In this document: positions 60,758-64,000 of the stretch, one piece after another
Layout of the letters: every line of letters begins with the position of its first letter
Numbering within the stretch: the stretch's first letter is position 1
Assembly: GCF_900176205.1 (NCBI RefSeq)
Contig: NZ_LT859959.1
Span: 4,795,001 to 4,859,000, forward strand
Length of the DNA stretch: 64,000 nt
Source: Bradyrhizobium sp. ORS 285
GTDB taxonomy: Bacteria; Pseudomonadota; Alphaproteobacteria; Rhizobiales; Xanthobacteraceae
Direction of reading: 5' to 3'
The notes under the pieces: generated by a model
What the model was told of the DNA's origin: nothing
Seen by the model: only the letters and a program-made list of their open reading frames with translations
The model's database searches: none
Position numbers and translations under genes: made by a program

Positions 60758-61912
60758 TCATTCGGCAGCGGCTGCGGTCACAACTTGGGCGTCGTGCAGC
60801 ACCACGCCAGCCAGCGGATCGAACTCGCCCGTCCAGGGCATCCGCTCCAGCACCGATCGGGTCTGCTGATAACCGGCGCGCCAGCGCGCGGTGATGCCGC
60901 GGTCGCTGAAGTCGATATCCTTCGTGTGGTTCTCGCGCTCGAGCTGCGGCGCCTGTAGCCGGACGACATGCATCCGCGTCTGGCAGCCATAGCTCGCAAG
61001 CTCGCGCACCGCCGGATCATTGCGCACGGAGTCCGGCAGCCGCACAGCCAACTCCTTGATGATGTGGCGCAGCCGGTGGATCTGCTCCTGACGGGCGATC
61101 TGGCTGCTCATGCGGCTCGCATATTGGACGTCCTTGTGGCGGTTGAACACCTCCGCCATCGTCGCCGGCTCGGCCCCGTCGGGATTCCACAGATTAACCG
61201 CGAAGATCAGCGAATCCCGGCGCGGATTGTCGTCGAACACGACCTCGGTCGGCGTGTTCGAGAGGATGCCGCCGTCCCAGTAGAGTTCGCCGTCGATGCG
61301 AACAGCTGGAAAAGCCGGAGGCAGCGCACCCGAGGCCAGGATGTGGCGGGCATCGAGCGCACCATCGCGGCTGTCGAAATAGTGCATGCGGCTGGTGCGG
61401 ACATGCGCGGCCCCAACCGTCACGCGGAGGCCCCCGCCGTTGAGGAGATCGAAATCGACCAGCTCCCGCAGCGTCTCGCGCAACGGAGCCGTCGCGTAGT
61501 AGCCGGCCTGCTCGGCGCCGAGCGGAAACCCATCGCCCGCATGAGCCAGCGCGTTGGGAGTGAAGAAGCCGCTGATGCCGTGCATCAACGTCGTCCAATA
61601 GGACAGCCGATCGTCGAGATCAGCAAAAGCGCCGCCGAGGCCCCAGATCGGACGCGCCTGCATCCGCATCCAGAACTCCCGCAGCCGCGCCGTGCGCTCC
61701 TGCACCGGGCTGCCGGCGATCAGGGCCGCATTGATCGCGCCGATCGAGGTCCCGATCACCCAGTCCGGCTCGACGCCCGCCTCGCTCAGGGCCTGGTAGA
61801 CGCCAGCCTGGTACGCGCCCAGCGCGCCGCCGCCCTGCAGCACCAGGACCACCTGCCCGGGAAGCTTGCTGCGATCGATCGTCGCGCGCGTCGTGTCGGC
61901 GCCCTCGGCCAT
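60758..61912 (-). CDS. Patatin-like phospholipase with C-terminal DUF3734-type domain
   Basis: A 384-residue serine acyl hydrolase. The oxyanion loop is 'LQGGGALGAYQAGVY' (G27-G29), the nucleophile S56 is in 'GTSIGAIN' and the dyad aspartate D213 is in 'YWDGGILSN'. The C-terminal third ('VQYASRMSSQIARQEQIHRLRHIIKELA') is the extra domain seen in such bacterial proteins. It probably cleaves a phospholipid or other acyl ester in the cytoplasm. The ATG at 61912 has GAGG upstream. It follows ccoS on the same strand after 110 bp, but a functional link is not evident. Confidence 0.88.
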   Translation of the reverse strand: MAEGADTTRATIDRSKLPGQVVLVLQGGGALGAYQAGVYQALSEAGVEPDWVIGTSIGAINAALIAGSPVQERTARLREFWMRMQARPIWGLGGAFADLDDRLSYWTTLMHGISGFFTPNALAHAGDGFPLGAEQAGYYATAPLRETLRELVDFDLLNGGGLRVTVGAAHVRTSRMHYFDSRDGALDARHILASGALPPAFPAVRIDGELYWDGGILSNTPTEVVFDDNPRRDSLIFAVNLWNPDGAEPATMAEVFNRHKDVQYASRMSSQIARQEQIHRLRHIIKELAVRLPDSVRNDPAVRELASYGCQTRMHVVRLQAPQLERENHTKDIDFSDRGITARWRAGYQQTRSVLERMPWTGEFDPLAGVVLHDAQVVTAAAAE

Positions 61913-62022
61913 GTCTGCCTCTTCATCCGCGTGAACTCTTGGCCTGTTCGCAAGGCCTGCGTCCTTGTTACGACGCCGGCGATCGATGCGACAGGTCACC
62001 GCTCGTGCAGATGGTACAGGGA

Positions 62023-62208
62023 TCAGGACCTCGAGGGCGCAGCCTCCGGCTGAGCCGGGCCGGCCGGCTCATCATCATCGGCGATGGCGCGCCAGGCGGC
62101 GCCTTCGAGATCCTCGTACTGGCCGCTCTTCAGCGACCAGAGGAAGCCGACCAGTCCGGCCAGACCGAGCGCCAGCGCCAACGGCACGAGGATGATCATC
62201 ACTTCCAT
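62023..62208 (-). CDS. ccoS: cbb3-type oxidase assembly protein CcoS/FixS
   Basis: A 61-residue protein with one N-terminal membrane helix ('IILVPLALALGLAGLVGFLWSLKSGQYEDLEGAAWRAI'). The motif 'FLWSLKSGQYEDLEG' is the CcoS hallmark. It is needed to assemble cytochrome cbb3 oxidase. Its start overlaps the last 10 bases of fixI, the usual fixI-fixS coupling. It is the last gene of the fixGHIS-type operon, whose first genes lie beyond the right edge. Confidence 0.93.
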   Translation of the reverse strand: MEVMIILVPLALALGLAGLVGFLWSLKSGQYEDLEGAAWRAIADDDEPAGPAQPEAAPSRS

Positions 62209-64000
62209 GACGCGGCCTCCTCACGGACCTTGCGAGCCCGCAGCGCGTTCAGCATCACCAGGATCGACGAACCCGACATCGCGGCTGCGGCGATCAAGGG
62301 CGTGACCACCCCGCTGATCGCAAGCGGCACGGCGAGCACGTTGTAGAGCACCGCGAGCCACAGGTTCTGCCGCATCAAATGCAGCGCCTTACGGGCGTAG
62401 TCGACCGCAGCGAGCACCGGCGCGAGGGGACGGCCGAGGAAGACGAGATCGGCAGTAGCCTGACTGAGATGCGCGGCCGAGATCGGCGACATCGAGACGT
62501 GGGCCGCGGCCAGCGACGGTGCGTCGTTCATGCCGTCGCCGACCATCATGACCTTGACGCCGGCGCGCTTGAGCTCCTCGACGCGGGCGATCTTGTCGGC
62601 CGGCGTCACGCCGGCGCGCCATTCGGTGATGCCGAGCGCCTTGGCCGCAGCGGCCACGGCGGCCTCGCGATCGCCGGAGAGGATCTCGACCTTGATGCCG
62701 CGCCGTTGCAGGCCGGCGACGATCTTCGCGGCATCGGGACGCAGGCCCTGACGCACCGAGAACAGATACCTCTGATCGCCACGGCTGAACGCGACGACGG
62801 AGGCTTCGGGATCGACGCTCGCGCTTTGCGCCACCAGCGCCTCGGCGCCGCAGAAGGCGGGACGTCCGAGCCGGATCTCGACGCCGTCAACAACGGCACG
62901 GACCCCCTGCCCCGGCTCCTCGACCGCGCCCATCAACGGCGATCGCGACTTGGCCGCCTGGGCGACCGCAGCCGCGACCGGGTGATGGCTCGACAGAGCG
63001 AGTTGACCGGCCACGGAGAAGATATCGGCTGGAATGTCGGCGGCGTTGACCACTTCGAGCTCAGGCAAGGTCAGGGTGCCGGTCTTGTCGAAGATGACGT
63101 GATCGGCTTCCGCCAGGCGCTCGATCGCGTCGCCCGCATTGAGCAGCACGCCGGACTTGAACATCGCGCCAGAGGCGACGGTCTGCACTGTCGGGATCGC
63201 AAGGCCGAGCGCGCAGGGACAGGTGATGATCAGCACGGCGATGCCGGTGACGATGGCATCGTGCCAGCTCGCGCCTGCCAGCGCCCAGCCGAGCACGGTG
63301 AGCGCGGCGGTCGCATGCACCACCGGCGCATAGAGCCGCGAGGCACGGTCGGCGAGCCGCATGTAGCGCGAGCGCGCCTGCAACGCAGTGTCGAGCAGGC
63401 GCGTGATCTCGGCGAGCAAGGTGCCCTCCGCCGCAGCGGAGACGCGGACGCGCAAGGTGCCGGAGATGTTGAGCGAGCCGGCATAGACGGCGGTGCCCTG
63501 CTCCGCCGGCACATACAGCGTCTCGCCGGTGATCAGGCTCTGGTCGATCTCGGAGCGGCCCTCCACGACGACGCCGTCGACGGCGCAACGCTCGCCGGGC
63601 CGCAGCAGCACGAGGTCGCCGGCGCGGACGGCGGCGACGGGGACTTCGGAGATTTCATCAGCGCCGATGAACTTGGTCGCGGTCTCCGCCTTCAGCGCGG
63701 CGAGATTGCCGGCCACCGCGCGCGTCCGCCGCCGCATATTCTGGTCAAGATAGCGGCCGACCAGCAGGAACGTCAGCAGCATGATCGCCGCGTCGAAATA
63801 AGCGTGCTCGGCGTGATGGAAGGTCTCGACGATCGACATGCCCAAGGCGAGGATCACGCCGATGCAGATCGGCACGTCCATGTTGACGTTGCCGGTCTTG
63901 AGAGCGCGCCACGCCGAGCGGAAGAACGGCTGGCCGGCATAGGCCGCGGCCGGCAGCGCGATGAGAGCCGACAGCCAGTGGAAGAAGTCGCGCTGCTCCG
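62199..64000 (-). CDS. fixI: Copper-transporting P-type ATPase FixI/CcoI (5' end beyond the window)
   Basis: The frame stays open to the right edge, so this is the C-terminal 600 residues of a protein of about 730-750. It starts upstream with '..SAWRALKTGNVNMDVPICIG'. The metal motif 'TCPCALGLA', the phosphorylated Asp of 'DKTGTLTLP' and the hinge 'GDGMNDAPSL' are all present. It exports copper into the periplasm for cbb3-type oxidase (CuB site). The ATG at 63879-63881 is internal, not the start. With ccoS it indicates microaerobic respiration. FixK control is expected, but its promoter is outside the window. Confidence 0.94.
   Translation of the reverse strand, partial: EQRDFFHWLSALIALPAAAYAGQPFFRSAWRALKTGNVNMDVPICIGVILALGMSIVETFHHAEHAYFDAAIMLLTFLLVGRYLDQNMRRRTRAVAGNLAALKAETATKFIGADEISEVPVAAVRAGDLVLLRPGERCAVDGVVVEGRSEIDQSLITGETLYVPAEQGTAVYAGSLNISGTLRVRVSAAAEGTLLAEITRLLDTALQARSRYMRLADRASRLYAPVVHATAALTVLGWALAGASWHDAIVTGIAVLIITCPCALGLAIPTVQTVASGAMFKSGVLLNAGDAIERLAEADHVIFDKTGTLTLPELEVVNAADIPADIFSVAGQLALSSHHPVAAAVAQAAKSRSPLMGAVEEPGQGVRAVVDGVEIRLGRPAFCGAEALVAQSASVDPEASVVAFSRGDQRYLFSVRQGLRPDAAKIVAGLQRRGIKVEILSGDREAAVAAAAKALGITEWRAGVTPADKIARVEELKRAGVKVMMVGDGMNDAPSLAAAHVSMSPISAAHLSQATADLVFLGRPLAPVLAAVDYARKALHLMRQNLWLAVLYNVLAVPLAISGVVTPLIAAAAMSGSSILVMLNALRARKVREEAASWK

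Overview
The window is GC-rich, gene-dense alphaproteobacterial DNA that looks like the chromosome of a Bradyrhizobium-group bacterium, probably a photosynthetic one. Four things point there: a nitrate-assimilation cluster with a Bjgb-type haemoglobin, FixK boxes and fixI/ccoS for cbb3 oxidase assembly, a BciA-type divinyl chlorophyllide reductase, and several dispersed palindromic repeat families that I recognise from Bradyrhizobium and Rhodopseudomonas intergenic DNA. No rRNA, tRNA, CRISPR array, transposase or phage gene was seen.

Layout. 1-2.8 kb: end of a peptide-type ABC importer operon (binding protein cut by the window edge, two permeases). 3.1-8.2 kb, minus strand: tetR-adaptor-RND efflux operon with an inverted repeat over its own promoter. 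8.4-9.7 kb: a cytochrome P450. 9.9-11.6 kb: an unrecognised multi-pass membrane protein of lower GC. 11.6-12.4 kb: repeat-filled gap. 12.4-20 kb: bciA, a two-domain VOC protein coupled to glutamate dehydrogenase, two PfkB-family kinases, a ferredoxin-reductase-type flavoprotein and an enoyl-CoA hydratase. 20-25.2 kb: sugar-acid catabolism (IlvD/Edd dehydratase, uronate dehydrogenase, SMP-30 lactonase, aldehyde dehydrogenase). 25.7-28.7 kb: an AceE/transketolase-like dehydrogenase E1 divergent from an Lrp regulator. 28.7-30.1 kb: a repeat-rich gap ending in two identical FixK boxes, followed by a membrane 4Fe-4S protein and a 2Fe-2S flavoreductase (30.1-32.6 kb).

32.9-36.2 kb: FAH-family protein, EamA transporter, aldo/keto reductase. 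36.3-43.9 kb, minus strand: nrtA-nrtB-nrtC-bjgb-flp-nasC, which imports and reduces nitrate and probably handles NO. 44.2-46.5 kb: intradiol dioxygenase divergent from a beta-lactamase-fold hydrolase. 46.8-51.8 kb: HisKA_2 sensor kinase, CcdA-like protein, a small conserved-looking protein with a short upstream peptide, a LysR regulator and a PraR-like XRE regulator. 52-56.7 kb: enoyl-CoA hydratase, tartrate/isopropylmalate-type dehydrogenase, zinc alcohol dehydrogenase, CaiB-type CoA-transferase. 56.9-60.6 kb: an unusual glycogen synthase and a chemoreceptor. 60.8-64 kb: patatin-like lipase, ccoS and the end of fixI, which runs off the right edge.

The themes are low-oxygen respiration and nitrogen oxide metabolism (FixK pair, nas/nrt cluster, fixI-ccoS), oxidative catabolism of sugar acids, aromatics and acyl-CoAs, and efflux. 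The best candidate for an undescribed system is the FixK-box-controlled membrane Fe-S protein/flavoreductase pair. Next are the nitrate cluster without narK but with a strong hairpin in the nrtC-bjgb gap, and the low-GC membrane protein.
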